A DNA stretch of 7,448 nucleotides, taken from positions 1 to 7,448 of the forward strand of contig JAJYMR010000329.1 in NCBI GenBank assembly GCA_021786815.1. Reading direction: 5' to 3'. Positions within the stretch are counted from its first letter, which is position 1. Every line of letters begins with the position of its first letter. Positions 1 through 6,557 of the stretch are shown piece after piece. The notes under the pieces were generated by a model, which saw only the letters and a program-made list of their open reading frames with translations, ran no database searches and was not told the origin of the DNA. Origin of the DNA: Deltaproteobacteria bacterium (GTDB lineage Bacteria > Desulfobacterota > Binatia > Binatales > Binataceae). Made by a program: the position numbers and the translations under genes.

Positions 1-14
1 GCGCGCGCCGAGCC

Positions 15-20
15 TATATT
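15..20 (+). promoter_or_regulatory. Possible -10 box of the tRNA-Ser promoter
   Basis: TATATT matches the TATAAT consensus at 5 of 6 positions and lies 22 nt upstream of the first base of the mature tRNA. That is a normal distance for a tRNA promoter with a short 5' leader. The -35 box would fall outside the window, so the promoter cannot be confirmed here. Confidence 0.35.
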
Positions 21-42
21 AAACAATCCTGTTCTCCGCCGC

Positions 43-134
<92 letters not shown>

Positions 135-366
135 AAACTTCCACGCAAGGAAGCTTTCGCAATCGCCTCTTAAATAGGCGAAGCCTGGGCCGAACCCAAG
201 GTCGATCAGCTAGAAGCAAGAGACGAACACCGCGATAGCCGAAAGTGACCACAGGAACCCGGACGACTGTACGCGACGCAAGTCGATCCGCGGTCACCGT
301 CGCCCACCTCGGCGACGTTCCAATCCGGCGGCGAGCTGCGGCGCGAACTTTAGCGCGGGCGCCTCG
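135..366. other. Intergenic region between tRNA-Ser and the convergent ThDP-enzyme gene
   Basis: No gene is visible. Three small hairpins can be seen. CTTCC-ACGCAA-GGAAG (138-153) lies 3 nt after the tRNA and is followed by a short CTTTC, so it could be a weak tRNA terminator. CGCCT/AGGCG (164-168 and 176-180) has a 7-nt loop. CGTCGCC/GGCGACG (298-304 and 311-317) is a perfect 7-bp stem with a 6-nt loop, placed about 50 nt after the stop codon of the minus-strand gene. It has no U-tract, so it is at best a 3'-end stabiliser or a weak terminator for that gene. Confidence 0.4.
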
Positions 367-2070
367 TCATCTCGGGCCTTGGTATACCTCGGCGAAGCGG
401 AGCATCAGGTCCATCGGGATCGACAGGTTCGCGTCGCGATCGGTTCTTATGCAGACGACGGCCGGGCCGTCGGTATTCCGCGCACTCTGGAGCGCCGGTT
501 CCAGCTCTTCCATCCGCTCGACATAGAATCCCTTACAGCCGAGTCCCTCGCCCACGCGGTCCCATCGCACCGTTCCCATCGCGGTGCCGAACGTGCGTCC
601 ATAGAGCATGCGTTCGTTCGGCTCTTCCATCGTCCAGGAGCCTTCGGCGAAAACCACCGTCGTGAGCCTGAGGCCTTCGCGCGCCGCGGACTGCATCTCC
701 ATGAAGTTGAATCCCGCCGCGCCGTCGCCCGTCACGCACACCACCTGCCGCGCCGGGTTGCCGAGCCTCGCGCCGATTGCCGACGGAATTCCGGTGCCGA
801 GCATGCCCAATTCGAGGATGTTCAGGTACGAGCGCGGTTTGGTGGCGGGCAGGAACCAGTGCGCCCAGAGGCTCGTGTTGCCACCGTCGGCCGCGTAGAT
901 GCTGTCGGGGCCGAAGACTTTGCCCACGGCCTGCATCGCGTGCGCCGGATGGATGCCCGGTCCGCGCCAGGCCGCGATTGGCGCGAATCGCTCGTCGCGC
1001 CATCGGCGGTCCGCTTCGCGATAGCGCGCGAGGTCCGCTCCGTTCTTCGGCTGAAGCGGCTTGCTGTCGAGCACGTGCAGCAGGCCTTCGAGCGCGTTTT
1101 TCACGTCGGAGACGATTGCGAGCGCAACCGCCCTCGTGACGCCGATATTGCGCGGATCGATGTCTATCTGGATGAGCTTTCGGCCCGACGGATCGCCCCA
1201 ATACTTGTTGTAGGGCGTGTCCAGGTTGCCGAGCCGCGAGCCCGCCACGAGGATAACGTCCGACTCGTGGCGCGCCATGCCGGCCGCGGCGCCATAGCCG
1301 TACAGGAAGTTCGGGTGATCGAGCGGCACCGACGACCGGCCGGCCATCGTGCTTATCACCGGACAGTTGAGGCGCTCGACCAGCGCAAGGAGCGCCGCGT
1401 TCGCGCCGGCGCGATCGACGCCCGAACCCGAGATGACCAGCGGACGCTCGGCACCAGCGAGCATCGCGGCAGCCTCGGCAAGCTGAGCCTCGGACGCTTG
1501 CGGGCCCTCCGCGCGGTAATTTTGGGGCGGGATCAGCGAAACCTTCGCCTCGTCGCCCATCGCATACATGACCGGCGCCGGCACCTCGAGATGCACCGGG
1601 CCGGGCCTGCCCGTCCACATCTCACGGAACGCAATCCGCGTCACCTCGGGGATCCGCTCGAAGGAAAAGATCGGCCCGCCCCATTTGACCACGGGCTTGA
1701 AGACGTCGAGCTGGTCCTGCCCCTGGAACGTCGAGGGCGGCGACGGATAGACCATCCCAAGGCCGTGTTGCGCGGTGATTACAACGACCGGCACGCCCTC
1801 GTGCCGCGCGGTAATCACGCCGGGCAGAAGATTTGCCGAACCGGGGCCGGGATTGCCGAGCACTGCCGCGACCGTTCCGGTCGTCTTGTAGAGGCCTTCG
1901 GCCATGTGGACAGCCGCGGCCTCATGGCGAACGGGGACGAATCGCACCTTGTATTGTTCGAGCTGGGAAAGCAGCGGATCGACCTCCGGCGAAGGCAATC
2001 CAAAAATGAACTTCACGCCCTCGCCGACGAGGCATCGCAAAAGGAGCTCGGCTCCGGTGATCTGGCCCAT
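367..2070 (-). CDS. Thiamine-diphosphate-dependent enzyme, acetolactate synthase-like, substrate unknown
   Basis: The product has 567 residues, the usual length for the acetolactate synthase / pyruvate oxidase / benzoylformate decarboxylase superfamily, and should be a cytoplasmic 2-oxo-acid or acyloin-type lyase or carboligase. The N-terminal PYR domain (about 1-165) has the ThDP-activating glutamate E50 in VRHEAAA and the GNPGPGSAN loop at 72-80. The central Rossmann-like domain (about 190-330) includes SDVILVAGSRLGNLDTP-type sequence. The C-terminal PP domain (about 375-545) has DGGNTS at 395-400 and the metal-site GDG at 448-450. The Asn-Asn that normally closes the ThDP/Mg motif is replaced by Ala475-Glu476 in FAEGSW, which is unusual. 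Typical acetolactate-synthase substrate-site residues are not evident and no regulatory-subunit gene is adjacent, so branched-chain amino acid synthesis is not a safe assignment. The start is fixed by a GGAGGG site and by the MGQITGAELL opening. Confidence 0.88.
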   Translation of the reverse strand: MGQITGAELLLRCLVGEGVKFIFGLPSPEVDPLLSQLEQYKVRFVPVRHEAAAVHMAEGLYKTTGTVAAVLGNPGPGSANLLPGVITARHEGVPVVVITAQHGLGMVYPSPPSTFQGQDQLDVFKPVVKWGGPIFSFERIPEVTRIAFREMWTGRPGPVHLEVPAPVMYAMGDEAKVSLIPPQNYRAEGPQASEAQLAEAAAMLAGAERPLVISGSGVDRAGANAALLALVERLNCPVISTMAGRSSVPLDHPNFLYGYGAAAGMARHESDVILVAGSRLGNLDTPYNKYWGDPSGRKLIQIDIDPRNIGVTRAVALAIVSDVKNALEGLLHVLDSKPLQPKNGADLARYREADRRWRDERFAPIAAWRGPGIHPAHAMQAVGKVFGPDSIYAADGGNTSLWAHWFLPATKPRSYLNILELGMLGTGIPSAIGARLGNPARQVVCVTGDGAAGFNFMEMQSAAREGLRLTTVVFAEGSWTMEEPNERMLYGRTFGTAMGTVRWDRVGEGLGCKGFYVERMEELEPALQSARNTDGPAVVCIRTDRDANLSIPMDLMLRFAEVYQGPR

Positions 2071-2073
2071 AGA

Positions 2074-2079
2074 CCCTCC
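2074..2079 (-). promoter_or_regulatory. Ribosome binding site of the ThDP-enzyme gene
   Basis: GGAGGG on the minus strand lies 3 nt before the ATG at 2070, counting from the last G of the run. The GGAGG core is 4 nt away. It is a strong Shine-Dalgarno match and decides the start codon. Confidence 0.75.
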
Positions 2080-2099
2080 GTAAGGAACGGTCGCTCAGT

Positions 2100-2115
2100 C
2101 TTCCGACGTCGGAAG
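2100..2115. promoter_or_regulatory. Perfect 16-bp palindrome, candidate operator or leader hairpin
   Basis: CTTCCGAC is followed directly by its exact reverse complement GTCGGAAG. The palindrome lies 30-45 nt upstream of the start codon of the ThDP enzyme and about 35 nt downstream of its predicted -10 box, so it would fall in the 5' leader. It could bind a dimeric repressor acting as a roadblock, or fold as an RNA hairpin. Its regulator is unknown. Confidence 0.5.
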
Positions 2116-2150
2116 GCGGCAGGCCCCGGGCGACGCTGTCCTGTCGGCGC

Positions 2151-2179
2151 ATTACACGCGCAATGGCGGGTCAGGTCAA
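2151..2179 (-). promoter_or_regulatory. Sigma70-type promoter of the ThDP-enzyme gene
   Basis: On the minus strand, TTGACC (2174-2179, 5 of 6 to consensus) and TGTAAT (2151-2156, 5 of 6) are separated by exactly 17 nt. Transcription would begin near 2144, giving a leader of about 75 nt that contains the 16-bp palindrome. This is the best promoter match in the window, and it shows that the ThDP gene can be transcribed separately from the glycosyltransferase gene upstream. Confidence 0.6.
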
Positions 2180-2180
2180 G

Positions 2181-2204
2181 ACAAAACTCGCCCAGCAGGG
2201 CTGG
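2181..2204 (-). terminator. Weak intrinsic terminator after the glycosyltransferase gene
   Basis: On the minus strand, CCAGC-CCT-GCTGG forms a 5-bp hairpin, followed after 5 nt by TTTTG. It lies 75-98 nt after the glycosyltransferase stop codon and immediately before the -35 box of the next gene. The stem is short and the T-run is offset, so termination may be partial. Confidence 0.35.
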
Positions 2205-2278
2205 CGGGCGCGCTGCCGCTCACGCGGAGGCGGTGCGGTCGGGAAATTTCAAGGTTGTGGCGCGCGGCGCTTTTCTGC

Positions 2279-3502
2279 TCAGGCGGACGCCTTGAACGCG
2301 CGCGGCGCGGATTCGCCGGACTGCAACGCGATCAGCGCTTCGAGCATCTCGGGGATCTCGAACACCGCGCGGTTGTTGAATGTGCCAAGACGCGAACGAA
2401 ACTGCCCCATCCACTCCGGTCCCAGTATCGTTTCGATTCCCGATACGATTTCGCTGAACGAGCGCAGCACCACTCCAAACTGGTTCCGCGCGATCCACTC
2501 GGTGTTGTAACGCTCCTGAACCATAGTCAGCGCGTTGCGTTCGACAATCACCGGCAATCCCATCACCAACGCCTCGCTGATACTGCCCGGGCCGGGCTTG
2601 CCGACAAAGAAATCCGCCAGATGCATGAAATAGGGGATTTCGCGCGTGAAGCCCTCGACGTGGCATGGAAACGGCAACTCGGTCGATGGAAGCTCCTCGC
2701 GCAGCCACTGGTTATGTCCGCATAAGAAGATGAGTTGGATTTTCAGACCGGACTCTGCAACGCGTCTTGCAATCGTGAGCATCCGGCGCGAGCCGAATCC
2801 GCCGAACATCACGAGGCCGGTGCGCAATTCGGGATTGAGGCCGAGCCGACGGCGTTCCCGCTCGCGGCAGACATCCATCCGGCGATAGAACTCGGGCCGC
2901 ACGATCATCCCGGAGGTGCGGAGCACACGCCCAGGCGAATAGCCCGTCGCGAGCGCCTGCTCGGCGGCATGCGCCGTGCCGCAGATCAGATATTGTTCCT
3001 GCCGCTCGATCCAGAAATGCGGCGGGCAGTCGGCGAGATCGGTCATGATAGTGACCATCGGTGTCGGCGGCCGCCTCCGCTCGCGGTCCGCAGCGCGAAG
3101 GCCTTCGAAAATCGCGCGGTTGAAGTTGGGAATCATCGAGACGACCAGGTCCGGCCGCCGCTCGCGGAAGTAACGCGAGAGTAGCGCGACCGCGCGCCGA
3201 TGCATCGAGCGAATCAGGAGTTGAGTCGCGCGCAGCATCGGACCGGTTCCGATCGTGAACCCGTACTTGATCATCCCGTTGTAGAGATCCTCGCCGCGCA
3301 CGCCCGTGATCGAGTGGACCAGGTCGATCGGATCGAGGATATCGCGCAGGTTGAGCATGCTGATTTGCCATCCGCGCCCCTGATGCTCGGCAACGGTTTT
3401 CAGCGCGGTTGCGGAGGCGCGATGGCCTCCGCCGGCGTCGAAAAAAATCAGATCGACCTGCGGACGATGTCCGGTCGCGGATAGAGCATTGGCGATATTC
3501 AT
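2279..3502 (-). CDS. MGDG-synthase/MurG-type (GT28-like) lipid glycosyltransferase
   Basis: The 407-residue product resembles the monogalactosyldiacylglycerol synthase and processive diacylglycerol glucosyltransferase group. These are GT-B enzymes that move a sugar from a nucleotide sugar to a lipid at the cytoplasmic membrane face. The N-terminal acceptor domain carries FFDAGGGHRASA (20-31), the signature Gly-rich loop with His27 of MGDG synthases. The C-terminal donor domain has VMFGGFGS (231-238), HVEGF (281-285), the GT28 donor motif GKPGPGSISEAL (301-312) and the ribose-contacting QERYN (329-333). There is no signal peptide or clear membrane helix, so membrane association is probably peripheral. 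The ATG overlaps the stop codon of the upstream metallophosphoesterase gene (ATGA), which implies translational coupling. A GAGG sits about 10 nt upstream of the start. The actual sugar and lipid cannot be read from the sequence. Confidence 0.88.
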   Translation of the reverse strand: MNIANALSATGHRPQVDLIFFDAGGGHRASATALKTVAEHQGRGWQISMLNLRDILDPIDLVHSITGVRGEDLYNGMIKYGFTIGTGPMLRATQLLIRSMHRRAVALLSRYFRERRPDLVVSMIPNFNRAIFEGLRAADRERRRPPTPMVTIMTDLADCPPHFWIERQEQYLICGTAHAAEQALATGYSPGRVLRTSGMIVRPEFYRRMDVCRERERRRLGLNPELRTGLVMFGGFGSRRMLTIARRVAESGLKIQLIFLCGHNQWLREELPSTELPFPCHVEGFTREIPYFMHLADFFVGKPGPGSISEALVMGLPVIVERNALTMVQERYNTEWIARNQFGVVLRSFSEIVSGIETILGPEWMGQFRSRLGTFNNRAVFEIPEMLEALIALQSGESAPRAFKASA

Positions 3503-4350
3503 GGCATGGCAACCTCGGCTATCTGCTCACGCGCAGGGCGATCCCATTGCAGAAGCGCGAGCACGCCGTTTCGATCCTCGGCGACCGCGGTGCAACTGCT
3601 TACCCAGTCGCCGTCGTTGATGTACCAGACGGATCCGATCTTGCGCTGCTCCGGGCGATGGATATGGCCGCAGATCACGCCGTCGGCCTTGTGCCGGCGG
3701 GCAGCCTCGGACACCGCGCGATCGCTGAAATCGGTAAGGTATTCCACCGCCCTTTTGACTCCGTCCCTGAAATACCCAAGCCGGGCTTCGTGTCCGTCGC
3801 GCGGTGCGCCGTCGCCGTTGAACCAGCGGTCGATACGCAACGCGGTCATGTAGGCCTGGTTGCCCATCCGCTGGAGCAGGCGGTTTGGATTGAGCGAGCC
3901 GTCGAACTGGTGGCCGTGGATCACGAGCATCCGCCGGCCCTCGGCCGTCCGATGAATCATCTCGCTCACGACGGTTATCGGACCGAACAGGGAGCGCACG
4001 ACGCCGGTGCTCGACTCGTCATGATTGCCGGGCAGGAACACGACGCGAGTGCCGCGCCGATGCCACGAAGCGACCTCTTCGACCACCGCGTTTTGGGCCG
4101 GACTGTAGTGCCAGGCGGAACCCGGCACCCATCCGTCGACGATATCGCCGACCAGGAAGAGATTTTCGGCCTCGTGATGACAAAGGAAGTCGTGCAGAGC
4201 CTCGGCCTTGCAGCGGGGCGTGCCGAGATGCAGGTCTGAAATCCAGATTGAACGGTAATACTTGGTTCTCGCCGCGGGAATCGCCGCGACGTCCATAAGC
4301 CGCGCGGACCATCCGCGCCCCACGGGGGCACCTACCCCGGCTCTTTCCAT
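3499..4350 (-). CDS. LpxH-like metallophosphoesterase (UDP-2,3-diacylglucosamine diphosphatase family)
   Basis: This is a calcineurin-like phosphoesterase with all five metal-binding blocks: SDLHLG (38-43, Asp39 and His41), GDIVD (68-72), GNHDE (108-112), HGHQFD (145-150) and GHIH (228-231). The layout matches the LpxH-type family, which hydrolyses UDP-diacylglucosamine to lipid X in lipid A synthesis. At 283 residues it is longer than classical LpxH (about 240), and many such homologues outside Gammaproteobacteria have unproven substrates. The gene is co-transcribed with the glycosyltransferase gene (4-base overlap), which points to a joint role in a membrane glycolipid pathway. The start is uncertain: the ATG at 4350 lacks a good ribosome site, and an internal ATG at 4296 (residue 19) would begin MDVAAIPAAR, closer to the conserved core. 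No signal peptide is seen. Confidence 0.85.
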   Translation of the reverse strand: MERAGVGAPVGRGWSARLMDVAAIPAARTKYYRSIWISDLHLGTPRCKAEALHDFLCHHEAENLFLVGDIVDGWVPGSAWHYSPAQNAVVEEVASWHRRGTRVVFLPGNHDESSTGVVRSLFGPITVVSEMIHRTAEGRRMLVIHGHQFDGSLNPNRLLQRMGNQAYMTALRIDRWFNGDGAPRDGHEARLGYFRDGVKRAVEYLTDFSDRAVSEAARRHKADGVICGHIHRPEQRKIGSVWYINDGDWVSSCTAVAEDRNGVLALLQWDRPAREQIAEVAMP

Positions 4351-4386
4351 CGCGGCCCCGCATGGCGGGCCAGTTGGCTCCGGAAC

Positions 4387-4467
4387 TTCACATAATAGTG
4401 ACTAAGGGATCGGCGATACGGAATCGATAGTATATTTGACTAGCAAAATAAGAGAACGTTATGTGAA
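4387..4467. repeat. 9-bp perfect inverted repeat flanking an AT-rich leader
   Basis: TTCACATAA (4387-4395) and its exact reverse complement TTATGTGAA (4459-4467) bracket 63 bp of unusually AT-rich DNA, just upstream of the metallophosphoesterase gene. Each arm contains a TGTGA-like half-site of the CRP/FNR kind but lacks its partner half at the normal 6-nt spacing. The pair could be two opposed binding sites or chance. No target-site duplication is seen, so a miniature transposon is not supported. Confidence 0.4.
4429..4434 (-). promoter_or_regulatory. Possible -10 box for the metallophosphoesterase-glycosyltransferase unit
   Basis: TATACT on the minus strand matches TATAAT at 5 of 6 positions and lies inside the AT-rich intergenic stretch 79 nt before the ATG at 4350. 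No convincing -35 box is found at 16-18 nt (the best, TTCTCT, matches 3 of 6). The promoter may need an activator, or may lie elsewhere in the gap. Confidence 0.3.
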
Positions 4468-4515
4468 TATTAAATGCGTGGCGAATTCGGAGCCTTCGGC
4501 GGCCGTTCGCCGCGC

Positions 4516-6180
4516 TCAGCCCAGCACCGACCAATGGCCGGTCACGCTCGCATAGGCAACGAGCGCGCCGTTGGCCGCCGCGTGCGCGCCGATCGCGTCG
4601 GACAATCTGCCGCGCCGGTACATCGCAAGCGCGAAAATCATCCCGGCAATCGTCGCCACAAGCCAGCCCTGATGAAGAAGCCCGAATGCGAGCGACGAGA
4701 TTAGAAACGAAGCCAGCGTGAAGCGATTGAATGGAACGCGCTCGAATTCATCGGCAACAAGCTTCCTCAAAAGGTAGCCGCGGAAGGCGAGTTCTTCCAC
4801 AATGGGCGCGATGACGAGGAATCCGGCGATTCGGAACGCCAGCCAGGTCGACGCCGTGGTCGACGACATACTGCCGAGGCCTGCGGAGAATGCCTTGTCC
4901 GCCGCGCCGGCGACGGCTGTGCGATCGAACCCTGCCCATAACACCGCGACGATTACACCGAGGCCAATCGCGGCGCCGGAGAATCTCCATTCCAGCGTCC
5001 TCAGCCGCTCGCGATAACACCAAAGCGCAATCGCGGCCGCTGCGGCCTGGAAAGGGTACCCGAAATCAAACGTGGGAAAGAATGCGGCCGTGATCATGCG
5101 GGCCGCAAGCGTCACCAGGAATGGAACCAGGTACGGGTCGGCCGCTCTCGCCGCGCGCAGGCCATTGGGCGCGGCGCGCGCACCCGTCCACAAGGGCGTC
5201 CGACGGCTCACTGCGACGAGGCCCAGGGCGGTGCCGGTGAACAACGCCCATCCGGCGAGACTGTGAAAGGCGTGCAGCGCGATCGAAGTGGACCAGGTCC
5301 CGAGCAGCACCAGCGCCGCAATTCGAACCGAGTTGAGGAACCAGGCGATCACCGCTCCGATCGGCACAAGGATCAGCGCATGCGGAAATCTAAGCTCGCG
5401 GCGGCAGAACCACAGATAGCCCGCCGTGAACACCAGCATCAGCCCGACGCCCTCGATACCCGAGCACGTGACTCCCACGATTGCCGTGAACGAATGCGTG
5501 CCGACCGCGACCCTTGCGGGATCGACTACCACGTCCTGTCCGAACAGTCTCAGGATGAACGCGCTTGCAAACAGCGTCTGTGTCTTTAACGGCGGAATCT
5601 CGCGGACGTAGTGTCCTGCCACGCGGCCCAGAAAGCCGACCACCGCGCCGAGGACAAACGTCCCCGGGCTCCGACGCAACCATCGGGACCAAAAATCCGC
5701 CGACGCGAAAGCGAGACCCCAGCATACCGACGCCGTCGCAACCAACAGGCCTCCGGTTATGAGCCATACGTCGGCCGAAGCTGCCGAACCGGCCACGGCG
5801 CGCGCGCGAACCTCGGCCCAGATGGCGACGCCCGCAACCGCGAGCAGATGCGCAAGCAGCCAGGCGTAACGCTGGACGCGGTAAGTTCTCGAGCGGTTCT
5901 CGCGCTTGAGTTCAGCGCAAAGAGCGGGCCAGCTCAGAACAACCGTCGTGGCCGCCATCAGGGCCGCGGCTGCCAATAAATCGCGTTGACGCTTGACGAG
6001 AAACGCCGCCCAATCCGATAGCCGGTGGGCTATCGAATCGAGCGGCGTCAGTGAGAAAGCGAGCAGCTCGAGCGCGAGCAGCGCCGCAAACACCCAATGT
6101 TCTAACGCCCAGCCGGCTTCGGACTGTGTCGCGGTAGCGCTCGGAAATCCTGCGCTACTGGCGCGTAGTCCGTTGGGCAT
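4516..6180 (-). CDS. xrtE: Exosortase E / CPBP-family protease fusion (VPEID-CTERM type system)
   Basis: This 554-residue polytopic inner-membrane protein has two catalytic halves. The exosortase half (about 25-325) holds the family triad: Cys239 in VTCSGIEG, Arg286 in FLNSVRIA and His306 in HAFHSLAGW. It should cleave and sort exported proteins that carry a PEP-CTERM-like tail. The CPBP (CAAX-protease/Abi-like) half (about 350-550) has its own metal/catalytic motifs: EELAFRG (Glu462, Glu463, Arg467), FGLLH (His503) and HAAAN (His533, Asn537). This fusion is the known architecture of exosortase E/protease. Both sets of active-site residues are intact, so both activities are plausible. The start is supported by GGAGGG 8 nt upstream. 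Only 34 nt separate it from the small substrate gene upstream, so the two are probably one transcript. The job of the protease half is not known. Confidence 0.93.
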   Translation of the reverse strand: MPNGLRASSAGFPSATATQSEAGWALEHWVFAALLALELLAFSLTPLDSIAHRLSDWAAFLVKRQRDLLAAAALMAATTVVLSWPALCAELKRENRSRTYRVQRYAWLLAHLLAVAGVAIWAEVRARAVAGSAASADVWLITGGLLVATASVCWGLAFASADFWSRWLRRSPGTFVLGAVVGFLGRVAGHYVREIPPLKTQTLFASAFILRLFGQDVVVDPARVAVGTHSFTAIVGVTCSGIEGVGLMLVFTAGYLWFCRRELRFPHALILVPIGAVIAWFLNSVRIAALVLLGTWSTSIALHAFHSLAGWALFTGTALGLVAVSRRTPLWTGARAAPNGLRAARAADPYLVPFLVTLAARMITAAFFPTFDFGYPFQAAAAAIALWCYRERLRTLEWRFSGAAIGLGVIVAVLWAGFDRTAVAGAADKAFSAGLGSMSSTTASTWLAFRIAGFLVIAPIVEELAFRGYLLRKLVADEFERVPFNRFTLASFLISSLAFGLLHQGWLVATIAGMIFALAMYRRGRLSDAIGAHAAANGALVAYASVTGHWSVLG

Positions 6181-6188
6181 CGAAGCTG

Positions 6189-6194
6189 CCCTCC
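6189..6194 (-). promoter_or_regulatory. Ribosome binding site of the exosortase gene
   Basis: GGAGGG on the minus strand ends 8 nt before the ATG at 6180. It lies within the 34-nt gap after the small substrate gene and confirms the start MPNGLRASS. Confidence 0.7.
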
Positions 6195-6214
6195 AGGAGA
6201 CTCACAGTCGACGG

Positions 6215-6412
6215 CTACCCGCGGCGCAGCCTATCCCGGAGAAGGAGCAGGCTCCCCGCAAAAAAAGCCGCACCCGAAGCGAGAAGGCCGGGATCCAGCT
6301 CCGGCACGTTGTAGCAATTATAGCCATCGGCAAAAGCCCGGGTCGCGTACAACGATGCCATCGCAACCGCAAGAAAGCCCGACGAGCACAATAATACGAG
6401 AAGTCGCTTCAT
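6215..6412 (-). CDS. Small VPELD-CTERM sorted protein with almost no cargo
   Basis: The product has 65 residues. A Sec signal peptide (1-28) opens MKRLLVLL and ends YATRAFA, with predicted cleavage after Ala28. Only seven residues, DGYNCYN (29-35), precede the sorting tail. The tail consists of VPELDPGLL (36-44), a hydrophobic segment (about 45-58) and a basic end RDRLRRG (59-65). This layout identifies it as an exosortase substrate, and the exosortase E gene follows 34 nt downstream. The box differs slightly from the VPEID type. A longer frame opens at 6451, but AGGAGGG placed 8 nt before this ATG fixes the start at 6412. It is a paralogue of the gene at 6732-7061: 18 of 28 signal-peptide residues and 24 of 32 tail residues are identical. 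The function of the short mature part, including Cys33, is unknown. Confidence 0.85.
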   Translation of the reverse strand: MKRLLVLLCSSGFLAVAMASLYATRAFADGYNCYNVPELDPGLLASGAAFFAGSLLLLRDRLRRG

Positions 6413-6419
6413 GTACCTG

Positions 6420-6426
6420 CCCTCCT
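6420..6426 (-). promoter_or_regulatory. Ribosome binding site of the small VPELD gene
   Basis: AGGAGGG on the minus strand is near-perfect and decides the start at 6412 over the in-frame ATG at 6451, which would place it inside the coding sequence. Confidence 0.75.
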
Positions 6427-6438
6427 GATTCGGAAAAA

Positions 6439-6475
6439 CATCTAAATCCATTGCAAAGTTGCGTCAAACCAAAGC
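6439..6475 (-). promoter_or_regulatory. Candidate promoter and conserved element of the small VPELD-exosortase unit
   Basis: On the minus strand TTGACG (6462-6467, 5 of 6 to the -35 consensus) is followed after 17 nt by a weak TAGATG (6439-6444). The stretch 6443-6475 matches 25 of 33 positions with the region upstream of the paralogous gene (7104-7136). The matches include GCTTT before the -35 box and AACTTT within the spacer. The conservation, more than the box scores, argues for a real control region. A weak -10 box suggests activator dependence or another sigma factor. Confidence 0.5.
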
Positions 6476-6491
6476 TACACAAGTATAGCTT
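6472..6491. promoter_or_regulatory. Inverted repeat just upstream of the VPELD promoter
   Basis: AAGCTA (6472-6477) and TAGCTT (6486-6491) form a perfect 6-bp inverted repeat with an 8-nt spacer. It begins 4 nt upstream of the -35 box on the minus strand, where activators often bind. The paralogous gene has no equivalent repeat. The arms are short, so chance is possible. Confidence 0.3.
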
Positions 6492-6557
6492 GTAAGGCGC
6501 AAGATTACTCCCAGCGTCCCCGCTTTTCTTCATCCGTGACCGAACTGGCAGAGCGCA

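Noticed and set aside
533..1618. 361-codon open frame on the minus strand
   Set aside because: It is a shifted frame inside the ThDP-enzyme gene with low-complexity Arg/Gly/Ala composition and no ribosome site.
379..2295. 638-codon open frame on the plus strand
   Set aside because: It lies antisense to the ThDP-enzyme gene. Its product is rich in Arg, His and Ala with no motif, while the opposite strand encodes a clear enzyme.
3409..4239. 276-codon open frame on the plus strand
   Set aside because: It is antisense to the metallophosphoesterase and glycosyltransferase genes, which have full family motifs.
6413..6451. N-terminal extension of the small VPELD protein to the ATG at 6451
   Set aside because: It would put 13 polar residues before the signal peptide and bury a near-perfect AGGAGGG site inside the coding region.
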